From positions 1,364,001 to 1,428,000 of the forward strand of contig NC_018210.1 of assembly GCF_000219625.1 (NCBI RefSeq): 64,000 bases of DNA, in the 5' to 3' direction. The number at the start of each line of letters is the position of its first letter. Within the stretch, counting starts at the first letter, position 1. The DNA is from Zymoseptoria tritici IPO323 (taxonomy: Eukaryota > Ascomycota > Dothideomycetes > Mycosphaerellales > Mycosphaerellaceae). Below, piece by piece: positions 44,301 to 56,735 of the stretch. Under the pieces are notes generated by a model. It saw nothing but the letters and a program-made list of their open reading frames with translations, had not been told where the DNA came from and did no database searches. The translations under genes and the position numbers were made by a program.

Positions 44301-47300
44301 AGCTACGCGATTATGTCTGCCTAGAGTAGCAGGGGGTAGCTGTCCTTAAGGGCCGCGTAGTTTAGACCTCGGACGTTAACTACTATACGTCCTGCTCGCA
44401 CTAGTTTCTTGTCTGCGAAGACATCCTTCTAGACGACGAATACCGGGGATGCAAAAACCGTAGGCTGGGTAGACCGCTCGAGCTTAGTAACAATGCTGTC
44501 TCGCAGCTTGTTAAGGGTCTTGTCTATAACTACCTTATCGGGGGCGCTCGCCGGATAGGGCTTTAACGAGATCTTTATAGTGTAGGCATCCGGCCGAAGA
44601 GGTATTCTTATATACTCCGATTCTAGTACGTCGACGATACTACCGCGGTTAATCTAGACTTCCTAGTGCCGATGTACTAGCTTCTCTACCTTAGCTTAGA
44701 AGCTGTTTAGGCCGTATACGGTAACTCTATTCGGGAGCTTCTTCTCTAAGGAAGGGTCTGTCTTAAATAGTCGGAGTAGTAGCACTGCTAGACTATAGTC
44801 GACTAGATCAGCTGCGTAGCACCCCTCGATCTCGCACTCGTAGAGTTAGCCTAGTCTGGTGCCTCCTAGAACGTAGATCTCTTAGTCGGTATCGTTTCTT
44901 ACTAATACGAAATCCGTAGTAGCGTCTACTATGTAGGCGTACATAGACAACTTAGTAGGCACTTGCAAGTTAGGGATAAACTCGAAATCCCTATCCTTTG
45001 GCCGCTCGGTCGCTACGTTAATCGGAAGGTAGGTAACGGTATATGCTAGCATAGTAAGGTCGTCTGCGGATGCTACACCTGATCGGTATTTTACGTCGTC
45101 TCGGCGCTTAATTAAGAGAGGCGCAAGGGCTCCCTAGCAGGCGCCAATTGTTACGAGCTTGCGCGGAATGTCGATTCTTATCTCTTCCGGTCCGATAACA
45201 TCTATAGCGATAAGCATCTTAGCACGCAGTCCGCTAGTTAGATGCATCTCGTACTTTATCCGGGTAAGCACTCGCTCGCCTCGAATAGTAGCTAGCATCC
45301 AGAACTCTAGGTTAACGTACTCTATGCAGAGCGACTCGCCGATCCTACGAACCTAGAAGGGCGTCGCTAGCTTGTGGATCTTAATATTCGGCAAGCAACC
45401 GCGAAGCTAGTTACTATCGATTAATAACACCGTCGTACTAGTATCTAGGCAAACCGGGTAATCCTGTTGATCTACGCTAAGTCTTACAGGCACTCTTAAG
45501 TAATAGTAGCTCCGGAATGCGAAACTACCCTTGCTAGTACTATTAGCTTTAGAATGCACTACGCGGAGCGGCTCGTCCGCCGACCTCGACAGACCTGGCT
45601 CTAACCTAGGGTAGCGCTCTCTGCGATGCTCGTGTAGGTTATTCTTAGATAGGAAGGTCTCGTTGCACGAATAGCATTTGCATTAGGTGCTACCTCCGGA
45701 GTATGTAATTAGCGAGAGAGAAGCCGCTAGGACATGCCTAGTAACGCTCTCGGCATAGTTGATAAAGGCAAACGGGGTAGGGGGAGACACCTCTACGAAA
45801 TAGTCTGCGATCTCTTAGTAGTTGTTTGCCGGAGTGTCGAACTCGTCTCCGTAGTACACTACGTCGTTAAAAAGGTTGTCGGCTATATTAGGTGCAGGGG
45901 AGCGTAACCTCGATCTAGATTGTCGACAGCGGTAGGCGTCCCGCTCTAACTTACTAGACGATCCTTCTTCCGCGTAGTAGTTCTTAGGGCGGTCCGGGCA
46001 GTGGCGAGCGTAGTAACTAACCTTTCGGCACACCCGGCATTCGTCGCGGCTAAGTAGTCGATCGTCCCGGCGGTAGTCATCCTTTAGACGGTTATTTCGG
46101 CGACGGTAGTTACGCCGGTCAGCTAAATCGGACTCTCTTAGCGCGGACTTCTTCTCTTAGTTAGTCGCCTTCTAGGCGTCGTTTCCTCCCTACTACCGTT
46201 TGTTAGAAGTGTCCGCTCGGGGATTGTCGTAGTACGACCGTCCGTACGAGTTGGCGTTGCGGTTACCGTAATCTAAACAGCGGGTGCTATCTCGATCGCG
46301 ATTACTACTTCGCTGCCCTCGGCCAGAGTCGTCCTTCTAGGGGTACTTACTCTTCTAGTACATACGCTTCTAAGCGTCGATGTAGTTATCTAGCCTGCGA
46401 ATGAACCTGTTAATCGAGGTTCGTCTTAAGGGTTTCTTAACTACATTCTAGAAGTCCGGGTCCAGGCGGAGCTAGGCTTGCGTTAACTGGGCTTAAAGGT
46501 CTAGCACTACGGCTTCCCTACTCTAGCGGACTACGTTTATTACAAAGGACTGTACTAGCCTGTTCGCGCGGACGTCTTCCTTGTCGAACTTCTCGCAGTT
46601 AATACGCTCCTAAGCCTCGGTAACCGACATGCGGTACTTCTTCGAAAGAAGCTTCTCCCACCGGTCGATGCGTTTTCCGCAGCGTACCTATTCGCGGGTG
46701 TTCCTGTCTAGGTGATATATAAACTAAACCAAGGCTTCGCCCTTAAGGCAACGGCTTAGGTATCGGCGTGCCAGTGTAGCCGAGCTAGTCTCCGCGTAGT
46801 CCCTCGCGGAGTCGATAAACAGCTAGATAGAGCGGAAGAAACACTTCCCGCCCTACTCGATTATATTATCCAGTTCGCCCTCTTCGGCCTTTAGGTAGGG
46901 GTTAAAGAAACTAATGTCCTTCGCATTAAAGTTGCGGATCTTCTGCTTAGCGTCGTAAGAGACTAACCGCTCGCGGTAACGGTAATCGTAACGATCGCGG
47001 TAGCAAGAACGGCTGCGCCGAGAAGAGTAGCTATCGTAGACGAAGTCGTCCTTAGATGACGAGGACTCCGAATCGCTCGAAGAGCTTGATAAACTAGGTA
47101 ACCTACGCCGATCCTTCTTGCGTAAGGCCCTCTTACGGTAGTCCTTCTTACGTCTACGATTATAGGGCGAGGAGTTACTGTTCGAATCGCGATGCGAGCT
47201 AGGGTAGTAACTATCTACTAGGCGAGTGTATTAGGATTGGCGTAGCTCTCCGGAGAGGCTACCGGACATTGCTAGCTCTCCAAATCCTACGGTAGCTAGA

Positions 47301-48840
47301 CGACGAGCTCTTCCTTATACAAGTTAACGCTCTAGGTGTGCTTCGTCTTTGATCTACTCTACTCCGCGGCGCGGCTACACTAGCAGTTAGGCGGCCGGCT
47401 GCGGATGTTGTTAATTAGCATACAAACGCGTAATAAGGTCCCTTAGCTAATTAGCATTAAGCTAGGCTAGTTGCTCGGCTAGTGGCACTCCCTCGTCGAA
47501 GTTTACTAGTTTAGCACGGTTCGGTCGCTACGGCGGAGGAACATCGTCTCGGCGACGCTGCTAGCAGCGTTCCTACTAGTCTTAGAAACGCTACTAGTCC
47601 ACAACTACTAGAACCACGGGTAGCTAGTTACCTCGCGGCGCATGCTCACGCCAGATCCCGCCTTACTAGTTGTTCTATACGTCTTCCGCCACCCGTGGTA
47701 GGTTTGCAGCTATCTCGGGCGACAAAGGCTCTAGAGTCGGCCTACGAGGCGACAGGATATTCGGCACTAGATCTTCAGGTTTAGTAGAAGGGTGGACTTG
47801 CCGGGCTTGCTCGAGCAGCGAACTAGCGGGCGATTCGAAGGTCGACGAGGATTCGGTCGAGTAGGAAGCGCGCTCTAACGCAGGCGGCCACTAGAAAGGT
47901 TCGCTCTAGGTCCGTCTATACGAGGCCGGCGAGGTAGGCTGCGATAGCGTATACGAGAGAGCCGGCGAAGCTAGTAGGTCCTATCTCGGTACGATCGTCT
48001 AACGAGGTAGTCTTAATAGGCCTACTTAGGCTCTACGTTCTATGATCGTTGCTAGTCGAGTATATAGGCGTAGTCCAAAGTCCGCTGCGGGAATACCGGC
48101 GAGGGCAGTCTAGCGTAGTTGATCCTACTATGGCGGTGGTTGTCGTATTACTATGTCTACACTAGTCTCGCTGCTGGACGGGCTCTGCGAGTTAGCCGGA
48201 ACTACTACGTTAGCGTTTCTTAGGGCTATTAAGAGGGTCTTCGCAGCCTGTGTTACTAAGGACTTGTCTACAATCTAATCGTTTAGAAATCCTAATAAGT
48301 GTGTGTTGTCGGGGAGCACGGCGTCTTCTAGGTAGTACACCTCTAGTGCCGGCAGCCGGCGTATTAACTCGTATGCAAGGGCAGGGAGCTCCGGGTGTCT
48401 CTTCATAATAACCCTTAACCTATTCGGCTGGCTAACGAAGTAGCGGAAGCTATATCCTAGGTATACAATTTCGTCGGGTAGGCGTAGGGTAGCTACAATA
48501 GCAAGTCCGGGTAGCTGCAGGCAGGTAGTCTAGACTAGGTAAACACTCGGACTTAGGGAAGGAGGCCTAAGGGTCGGTTAGGTCGTGCTCGAGCGGCTAA
48601 CTTACGGCGGTAAGGCCTGTTCTAGGCTGGCCTTGCAGAAGCGTCTAATGTCGGAGGGCCTTGTAACGTTCTCTTATAGTTGCACTCGGGTACAGGTTAC
48701 GGTCGTCGCAATCTAGGCGAGCGTAAGCGTAAAAGCGTGCGTCGAGCGGAATGCGACCGTGTCGGAGGGCGTAATTCTCGATAGTTTAAGCGGGTAATCG
48801 TTCGTCCTAATGAGTCTCAGGATCTTTAAGCTTCTTAGCT
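41340..48840 (-). pseudogene. gag-pol of element D
   Basis: Read right to left. A long gag has an SR/Ser-rich part near 47.0-47.3 kb. A CCHC knuckle (CRVCRKVSYYARHC; Gly and His changed by RIP) is near 46015-46060. A C2H2-like finger (CYSCNETFLSKNNLHEH) is near 45630-45680. The protease is near 45460 (CLDTSTTVLLID, normally DTG). RT is at about 44720-44000 with YINDIVIF at its catalytic site. RNase H is at about 43700-43120, ending RPRKLHTILDALSRL. Integrase lies at about 42900-41900. A chromodomain (YEVERLLGKRVHRSKTQYLV) is near 41670-41610. Order and motifs are Ty3/gypsy. Dead by RIP. Confidence 0.75.
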
Positions 48841-48846
48841 ACTAAT

Positions 48847-48964
48847 TAACAAGGGAACGTATAATCCGGAAAGTCAAGTGTGTGAAAGCTGGTTTGTGAA
48901 ACTATGGAGCTATCGGTGAAGGTATACCGGAGCCGGAGTGCCAAGCATCCGGGGATCCGTAACA
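48847..48964 (-). repeat. Right (5') LTR of element D
   Basis: 118 bp, TAACAAGGG...CCGTAACA, nearly identical to the left LTR. Confidence 0.85.
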
Positions 48965-49292
48965 AAGCGCCTCCTACGCCGGACTAACGCGGTTCGTAAC
49001 TACGCCGCGAAGCTATACCCTTAGATTACGTCCCTAATTAAGGAGGTCTTCGTCGCCGGTATAAATGCTCCTACTTACGCGCGTATTCTTACGTTCTTTA
49101 CTAGGGCTCCCCCCCCCCGCGCGTAAGTATAAGGACTTAACTTCTAAGCCTACGGAGGAGTAGTAGATAGCCTACCGTTAGTCTCGTCGCGCCGATATAA
49201 TTAGTAAGGAGACGCGGTTTATAGCTAGTATAGGGGTGTCGTCGTAGTAGCCGTTTAACATCGTTACGGATAGGCCCTTCGAGCGTCTTATT
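48965..49292 (+). pseudogene. Antisense gene of element B, second part
   Basis: Continues the frame cut at 37129 (RLLRRTNAVRNYAAKLYP, SLIKEVFVAGINAPTYARI) to a TAA at 49124-49126. A GTAAGT donor sits exactly there (49123), with CTTAAC at 49137-49142 and an AG at 49169-49170, so the TAA may lie in an intron. Beyond it the plus strand again reads as protein (RADIISKETRFIASIGVSS) up to retroposon copy 1. Confidence 0.45.
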
Positions 49293-50065
49293 GTTTGTTT
49301 GTTTGTTTGTTTGTTTGTTCCATTTACGTCCTTTCGGAGTCCAAGACTATGTAGGACGGCCTTGCGCGCAAGGCAGTAGATCTATTTACAATCAAATTCT
49401 TTCGGTATTCTTTAACCTTAGGGGAAAACCCCGTGCCTAAGGTAGAATCTACAAAGCAGAATCTACTAAAGGACTTCAAAAGCAGCGCAAAACAGAGGAA
49501 ATCCAACGAGTGTCGTACAGCCGGGGCTATAGAATTTTCGCGCCAAGCTTTTTGCAGAATTTTCAGCGGATCCTTCCGCTTCGTACGCACATATGCTACA
49601 AATTCGAAACGCAGTGCAAAAGCAGTGCAAAAGCAAAAGCAGCTGTCCAACTCGCTGCCTTCTCTTATCCTTAATATGCCTTTGTGGAACTGTATGCCGC
49701 TTCTAAACGTATACAGCTACGCAGGTTAATCGCAGAGTTATAGATTCTACTAACTGTTCCAGCTCTTTAAAGTGTTTCGGTTCGGATTTCGAGGAGGTGC
49801 GCGTATAGGGCAGAGTGGATTGCTTCTTCTTCTTCTTCTTATTTGTAGCGTTTGTAGCGTAGAGGGCGTTCGAGTCGTGCTGTTGTTCTGTAGCTTGTGT
49901 TTTAATAGGAGGCGTACCTCCAGGTCGTGTTGTTGTTGTTTTTGTTTTTGTAAGGGAAGAGGGATCGACGGCCTCTCCAATCCTCCGGAGGAAACTTAGC
50001 TCTGCAACGACGGTATCGTCGCAGGTTCGTAGCCGGCACCACGTACAGGTGTTCCTCGTCGCCGA
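49293..50065 (-). mobile_element. Retroposon copy 1 (773 bp, variant end)
   Basis: The left end is a (GTTT)n run, the right end differs from the other three copies. Target duplication is CCTTCGAGCGTCTTATT (49276-49292 and 50066-50082, 17 bp). The strand is given so that the simple repeat, read (AAAC)n, is the 3' tail. ORFs inside are not conserved between copies. Little RIP. The right part carries (TTC)n and (TTG)n runs and ends in sequence not shared by copies 2-4. Confidence 0.65.
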
Positions 50066-50082
50066 CCTTCGAGCGTCTTATT

Positions 50083-50297
50083 ATCGCGGACATAAGCCCT
50101 CGTATACTCCGCCTCGTATACTACGGCTATTCGGCCTTTTAAGGGGCTATCGGTATAGAATAGGTATAAGGCGGGGCTCTTTTAGAGGGCGTTAGGGTAT
50201 AACAGATAACGTCGGTATAGTATTAAAGACTATAGCGGGGCCTAGCCTATTAGACTCCTTAGTCCGGTTCTTTGTTTTAGGCTATAGAGCCTTTTAA
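50083..50297 (+). pseudogene. Antisense gene of element B, possible third part
   Basis: After the duplication the plus frame continues in register (ADISPRILRLVYYGYSAF), then many TAG/TAA at likely Gln codons, ending near 50297. Weaker than the other parts. Confidence 0.35.
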
Positions 50298-50499
50298 TTT
50301 CTAGCGTAGAGGGTAAGGCAAAAGCGTGCGACCTTATCTACGAGTTCTTTTCTTCTTTAGTCGCGTAGGATACCTACCTATAGTAGTATTCGGGCCTATT
50401 TTAGGCCTACCTTCGGCCTATAGCCGGGCTTACTTAATTTTAAACTCTTTAACAAGTTTACTCGCTCCTTCTATATTTCCCGCCGATATCTACTTATTA

Positions 50500-53400
50500 T
50501 ATTCTAGGGAGTACCCTAACTATCGTACTAGGTATTCCCTCGTTTCCCGCGTATCGCCCCTTATAGCTAGGATCCCTTCTACCTCCTAGTCGTCTTCCTT
50601 ATTATTATTAGGCTCGAGGGACTATACTAGGGGCGGTTAGTATTCCTCTCGGGCCCGATATAGCTCTAGTAGGGATACGTAGAAGACGGAGTAGAACCGC
50701 TTTATCGATAGCGGAAGGTCGAGGCGGTAGGCTTACGTCCTAATCCGTTCCGTAATACGGAAGGGCCTAAGGAACTTATTATCTAGTTTCCGATAGGGTC
50801 GCCTAGTCTCGATATTCTTCCTTAATAGTAGTACCCTATTACCGACGTTATAGAACTTCTCTACCGTTGTCTTGTCGTAGTACTTCTTCTAAAGGGTCGC
50901 TATATACTCTAGGTGTTCTTTTACTTTAGTAAACTCTATCGCTCTGTTCGCGAGGTATTCGCGCGCGGCGTTAGCTAGCGACCTTACTTTAGACGTTAGT
51001 CCCTTCGTAGGGAAATCCTTTTATAATACACTATTAATAGCGCCTAAATTAGACCTATAAGCGAGCTTTATTAGGCTAAATCTAGACCTAGAATAGACCT
51101 TAGTGTTGTAGGTATAAGCCGCTATAGGGAGAAGGACAGCCTAGTCGTCTTAGTCCTAGTTATAGTAGATGCGGAGGTAAGCCTCGAGCTGCTAGTTTAT
51201 ACGCTTAGTCTAGCTGTCCGTCTACGGGTAGAAGGCTGTACTAAGCCGTTTCTTAATAGAGAGGTAGTAGAACAGAGCGCTCTAGTACGTACTTATAAAG
51301 ATTAATCCTCGATCCGATACGATGTCGTCCGGGGGGCCTGTCTTATATACGATTCGGTTATAGATTAGGTCTCCTAGGGCGCTAGCGTCGATCGTATCGT
51401 TTACGGGGAAGTACCGGACATACTTAGTAAACCGGTCGACGATAACTAATATAGCGTTATATACCTTACCGTTAAATCCCTTAGATAGTAGTAAGCCGAC
51501 GATAAAGTCTATCGATAGTAACTACTACAGTCTATTAGGAACGGAGAGGGGTTATAGCCGTCTATATAGCTTATAGTGTTTTGTCTTAGTCCGCTAGTAT
51601 ACATCGTAGGTTCCGACGTAGTTATTAATATCGTTCGTAAGCCCCTTCTAATAGTATTTAGAGGCGATAATCTCTTACGTACGTTAGCGACTATAGTAGC
51701 CTACGGTAGGGTCGTCGTAATTCCTTCTAAGGATTTCCCTTCTTAGCGATACCGCGTTAGGAACGTAGACTTTTCTATCGCACCGTAGGATTCTACTAGA
51801 GTCGAACGCCTACCGGTCGTCCTCTCCTACTAGGTCCGGGTCTAATTCGGGTATACCTAGGGCCTACTTTAGGGCTAAGGCGGCTATACCTAAATTTCGC
51901 GCGGTTATTCGACTTCTTCGTTCCTAAACAAAGGGATCCGCTTGCTAGACATCCCTAATTAGATTAACGAACGAGGCCGGTAGCTCCGCCGAGTTTGCTA
52001 TCTCCCCCTCCGCCGTAGCGGCAACGAAGTAGTATAGAACACGTATAACGCTTCTAATCGAGGTGTCGTCCTCGATGCTATAAACTACGTATATACTCTA
52101 TTCGCGTATCGAGAATCGTGTTTCCTCTAACGCGTTAGGCGCGTAGCCCTCCGGGCTACCTATTTCTTCTATAGGCTCCTACACCGATATAACTATAGGG
52201 CTGTTGCTAGCCTTATACGGGTCTAAAGTAGAGCCGTCCGGGAATAGTATTCTTAGCGACTATTAAAGGATAGGGAGGGCCCCTTATAGCTCGTCTTCTT
52301 TTGCGCCTTCCTTAAAGCCTACAAAGTAATTAGGGCGGCGTAATAAGCTATCCGTAGGATTTAATTTCCCTAGCTTATATTTAATAACGAAGTCGTACGC
52401 GGCGAGGGTCTCGGCGATGCGAGCCTAACGCCCGTTAAGTGTCTTCGTTATTATAAAGTAGCGTAGGTTATAGTAGTCGGTTATTACCTATATTAGATAG
52501 GTAGCGCCCTCTAAGTAATGCCGCTATGTCTTAAAACACTCCGATATCGCTATTAATTCCTTGTCTAGTATATAGTACCGGATCTCCGGTCCTACCTAGC
52601 TCTTAGAATAATACGCTACCGGGTACTAGTAGCGGTTACTATCGGCGTCCTCTTTTAGCTATAGGAGGATGCCGGAGTAGGCGGCATCTAATATATCTAT
52701 AATAACTATAATCGGGAGGGATAGATCGAAGTACTAAAGTAGAGGTGCGTCCGTAAAGGCCTGTTTTAGGTCTAAAAACGCTCTGTTAGGGGTCTTATTC
52801 TACTCGAAGGGTCTACGGACTACTTGCTTCTTCCCTCGTTTCCCCTTATCTACAACCTAGCTACCGGATAGTATGTTATTTAGGGGCCTCGCGATCTTCG
52901 AGTACCTATATATAAACCTCCTATAGAAGTTTACGAACCCTAAGAACACCTATACGTCCCTATAGGACTTCGGTGTAGGCTATTTATAGATAGCCTCGAT
53001 CCTTCTTTAGTCTATAACTATACCCCTTAGTATAATAACAAACCCTAAGAACTCGACGCGATCCGTATAGAACTCGTACTTCGCGGGTTTAGTATATAGC
53101 TTCTACTCCTCTAGTCGCTTAAGGACTTGTTTAACGTAGCGGCGGTATTCCTCCTCGTTCTTCGAGTAGATAAGTATATTATCTAGGTATACTATATAGA
53201 TAGTGTCGACAAGCCCTATAAGGGCCTTATTAATATACGCTTAGAACGTCGCTAGCGCATTAGCTAGCCTAAATAGCATAACTAGGTACTCGAACAAGCC
53301 GTACCTTATTTTAAACGCCGTCTTCTACTCGTCTCCCTCCTTAATCCTTATCCTATAGTAGGCGTCCCTTAGGTCTAATTTAGAGAAGATTCGGGCCTAA

Positions 53401-56400
53401 CTTAGGCGATCTAGTATCTCGCTAATAAGGGGGAGAGGGTATCGGTTCTTAATAGTAACTCGGTTTAATCCCCTATAGTTAATATATAGCCTTATCTCGC
53501 TATCCTTCTTAGGGACGAATAGGATAGGCGCCCCGCATAGGCTCTTACTAGGCCTAATCTAGCCCTTCTTTAAGGCCTTATTAATATACTCGCGTAGGAT
53601 AACTAGCTCCTTCTATAAGAGGTTATATATCGGCATTTAGGGGGGTGTCTTCCCCTCCTTAATGTCGATTATATAGTTATACTAGCTGTTACGGGCTATA
53701 ATACCGGCGAGCTCCTTACTAAATACGTCGTAGTCGCGGTATTCGGGGGGAACGCGGTCGAGGTCCGCTTATTCTACCGCGGCGACGGTATTGTTTGTTT
53801 GTTTGTTTGTTTGTTTGTTTGTTCCATTTACGTCCTTTTGGAGTCTATGACTATGTAGGACGGCCTTGCAAGCAAGGCAGTAGATCTATTTACAATCAAA
53901 TTCTTTCAGTATTCTTTGACCTTAGGGGAAACCCCGTGCCTAAGGCAATGCCAAAGGACTTTAAACAAATGTAAGACAAAGGAAATCGAACGAGTATCGT
54001 TGTCTGTTGTCTGCAGCCAGGGCTGCAGAATTTTCGTGCCAAGTCAAACGAGTGTTGCAGCCTAGGGCTGCAGAATTTTCGCGCCAAGCTTTTTGCAGAA
54101 TTTTCAGCGGATCCTTCCGCTTCGCACGCTGCGAATTCGAAATGCAGTGCAAAAGCAGTGCACAAGCAGCTGTCCAACTCGCTGCCTTCTCTTGTCCTTA
54201 ATATGCCTTTGTGGAACTGTATGCTGCTTCTAAACGTATACAGCTACGCAGGTTAATCGCAGAGTTGTAGATTCCACCGAGTTCTAGCTCTTTGAAGTGC
54301 ATGTATACTTCCTTCGAGGGCGACGAAGTCTCTAGAGAAGGGACATGCGATTTCGATTCGGATTTCGAGGAGGTGCGCGTATAGGATAGAGTGGACTGCT
54401 TCTTCTCGTTCGTAGAGGGCTGTTCGTTCGAATCGTGCCGTTGTTCTGTTATAGCTTGTATTTCGAGGCGGATTTCGAGAAGGATTTCGGGCGGATTTCG
54501 AGAGGTTTTCGAGGAGGTTTCTTCTTCCAGACTGTCTTGGTTTCCCTTCTAAGGAAGGTACTTACGACGGCCACCGCGTGAAGGTGCAGTCTGTTCGGCC
54601 GTCCCGCGGCGACGGTAAGTATAGTCCGATAGACCCGTTTCGGTAGTTCGCTTAGCTCTAGTTTATCCTTATATACATCGCGGTAGCGTTCGTAGCATAA
54701 TAGCGCTACGATCTAGTGTTCGTATCGCTTGTTCGGGTCTACCTCCGTTAGGTCGCGGTCCCTATTAATATAAATCGCTATAGGTTCTATAATAGCGCTA
54801 TCTAGGGCGTTAATGTCTACTGTTTTAGGGATAATGTCGGCGTCCTCCTTATCCTTCTACACCGCCGATCCGACTAGGAATTGTCCTTCCTATTCGAATG
54901 CGGCCTCTCCGCTAAAGATAGCGTATAGTGCTATACTAGTAGGATAGTCTCTTCGGGGCTAGCTCTCGTCCTCTTCTTCCGCGTCGTCGCTATCGTCGTC
55001 GGCTATAGCCTATACGAATCTCCCCGACCGGAAATAGATAAGAGGGTTAGATACGAGGATCTAGTCCTATCTAAGTACTATATCGTATCCGGTAAAGGTA
55101 GCTGCCTAGAAGGTCTAGTTTATACCTCTTTCGGCCCCTTTCGAGTCCTTTACTAGTACTGTTAGGTCGTAGCCCTTATAGACCGTTATCTAATAGTCGT
55201 TTAAGAACTTAACTTTTAGTACCGGTGCCCTATTACTCGGGAGCTAAAGTAATTAGACCTTATATTAGGAGATAAGGTTAATCTAAGCGCTATAGTCGAC
55301 TAACGCTGTTAGCGTCTAGAGCCTACCGTCGCCGTCGCGGATCTAGACGTTAATAGCTAGTCTCCTTTCCTTCCCTCTTATTTTCGGCCCTAGCTTAAGG
55401 GAGCTAAGTTGTACGACGACAACTTTAACTAGGGCTACTCTTTTACCTCCCCGACCTGCCCCGCTAGTATACGATTAACGCCGGAAGTAGGTATGTTGTT
55501 TATGTAGTAGGCGAAGTTTCCGCGGCTACCCCTCTAGCCTAGTCGACCTCCGCCCTAACCCTTCGGGGTCTAGGACGGATTCGTAGCCGTAGTAGGGCCG
55601 GAAAGGGGTTGTTCCGGGTCCTTCCTTAGTTTAGCATCGCGAGCCCTAGGGCGTCCTTTTAGAAAATAGACGTTCTCGTAGATCGCTACGATATCTATGA
55701 GTTCTACTATATTATACGTACTAGCGAGCTTCTCGTTCTTATTAATCTCTTTTTAAAGGTCCTCCGACAGCTTAGAGTAGTAGAAACTCTTCCGGTTCTA
55801 CCTTTCTTTATCGTTTATTATTAGTACTACGTCTATGCGAGCCTCGAGCCCTTATATATATATATAGAAGTTGCCTATAGACTAGTTGTTAAGCTGTTTA
55901 TAGTACTAATATTAGGTCGCGAGCTCCGCTATACGGGTCGCCTTCGGGGTAATCTGGTCGCGGAGCACCTCCTTAAGGTCGCTCTATTCGAAAATAGCAT
56001 CTAAGGCGTAGTCGTCGGGGTAGTCTGCCTAGTACTATACGATAGTAGCGCGGAGGTCCTTCGGCTTAACTCGTTCGATAGCCTAGGCGGTACAGCGAGA
56101 CCGGTTATTAGCGGTTATATTATAGGGAACGTTGTAGAAATAGAAACGGTTCTCGTAGTCGCTAACCTATATACGAAGAGCTTCTAGGGAGGAGGTCTCT
56201 AGCGTATATCCTAGTCCGGACTTAAGAAGGCTCTAAATCGGGTCTAATTTAGGCCTAATTCCTCTCTCTACTAATTGTAGGCTAGAGGGAGCTCTCTTCC
56301 TTTTCTTAATAAAGTCTAGCTCTATGTCGTATATAGCGGCGGCATCTTAGCGAGCCTTAATATACGCCGCTCGTTGCTTCGCCGTTATAGGCGCGATCTA

Positions 56401-56640
56401 AACCTACCTTAGTTCCTAGATATAGTCTCTAATATACTAAGGGACCTATAGATAGTCTAGGTCCGTATTCGGGTCTGTTCCTATGTCCGTTAGGGTCTGT
56501 TCCGGATCTATATCGGGTGTTCCTATATATCGGCCTCCTATATTATCTCGCTTATCCTCTTCGTTCGGTAGGTCGCTAAGTCTCGATAACGATAGGGCGT
56601 TACTCGGGCCTCGGCCGTCCGGCTATATCTTAGGAGGCAT
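50500..56640 (-). pseudogene. gag-pol of element B
   Basis: The start is ATG 56640-56638 (MPPKI). Gag runs to about 55450. A protease-like VDYSA-INLIS block is near 55290. RT blocks are at about 53520-52990 ([32 protein letters not shown]). RNase H lies near 52700-52400. Integrase is at about 51850-51100 (VIVDRFTKYVRYFPV; DDIVSDRGLI near 51330). The C-terminal region reaches about 50500. Retroposon copy 2 interrupts it between protease and RT at 53791-54603. Stops are of RIP type. Confidence 0.7.
53791..54603 (-). mobile_element. Retroposon copy 2 (813 bp)
   Basis: (GTTT)n at the left, GACGGCC...GGCCGTC hairpin at the right end. Target duplication is CCGCGGCGACGGTA (53777-53790 and 54604-54617, 14 bp). 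Contains paired GCAGCC/GGCTGCAG segments. Not RIP-mutated, although it sits in RIP-mutated pol of B. Confidence 0.7.
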
Positions 56641-56735
56641 TTCTTAGTTCTAATTCGGCGCTAAATCGGGGGTTAATAGTACCTACTCTAGTGCTTAGTG
56701 CGGCTAATCCCTTAGTAGGTTTTAAGGTAATATAC

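Larger units (their letters stand above)
37130..48964 (-). mobile_element. Ty3/gypsy chromovirus 'element D', 11.8 kb with third ORF
   Basis: Two 118-bp LTRs with target duplication AAGCG (37125-37129 and 48965-48969). The C-run at 37251-37257 is the polypurine tract on the minus strand, so transcription runs right to left: gag, protease, RT, RNase H, integrase, chromodomain, then a ~1,300-codon extra ORF. It is about 5 kb longer than its neighbours because of the third ORF and a long gag. It interrupts the antisense gene of element B. Confidence 0.85.

Noticed and set aside
49289..49320. (GTTT)n runs as independent microsatellites
   Set aside because: They occur at the same end of all four retroposon copies, next to the target duplication, so they are the element's tail.
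49324..49980. ORFs of 76-108 codons inside retroposon copy 1, and similar ones in copies 2-4
   Set aside because: Not conserved between copies and disrupted by indels; they reflect an unmutated non-coding repeat.
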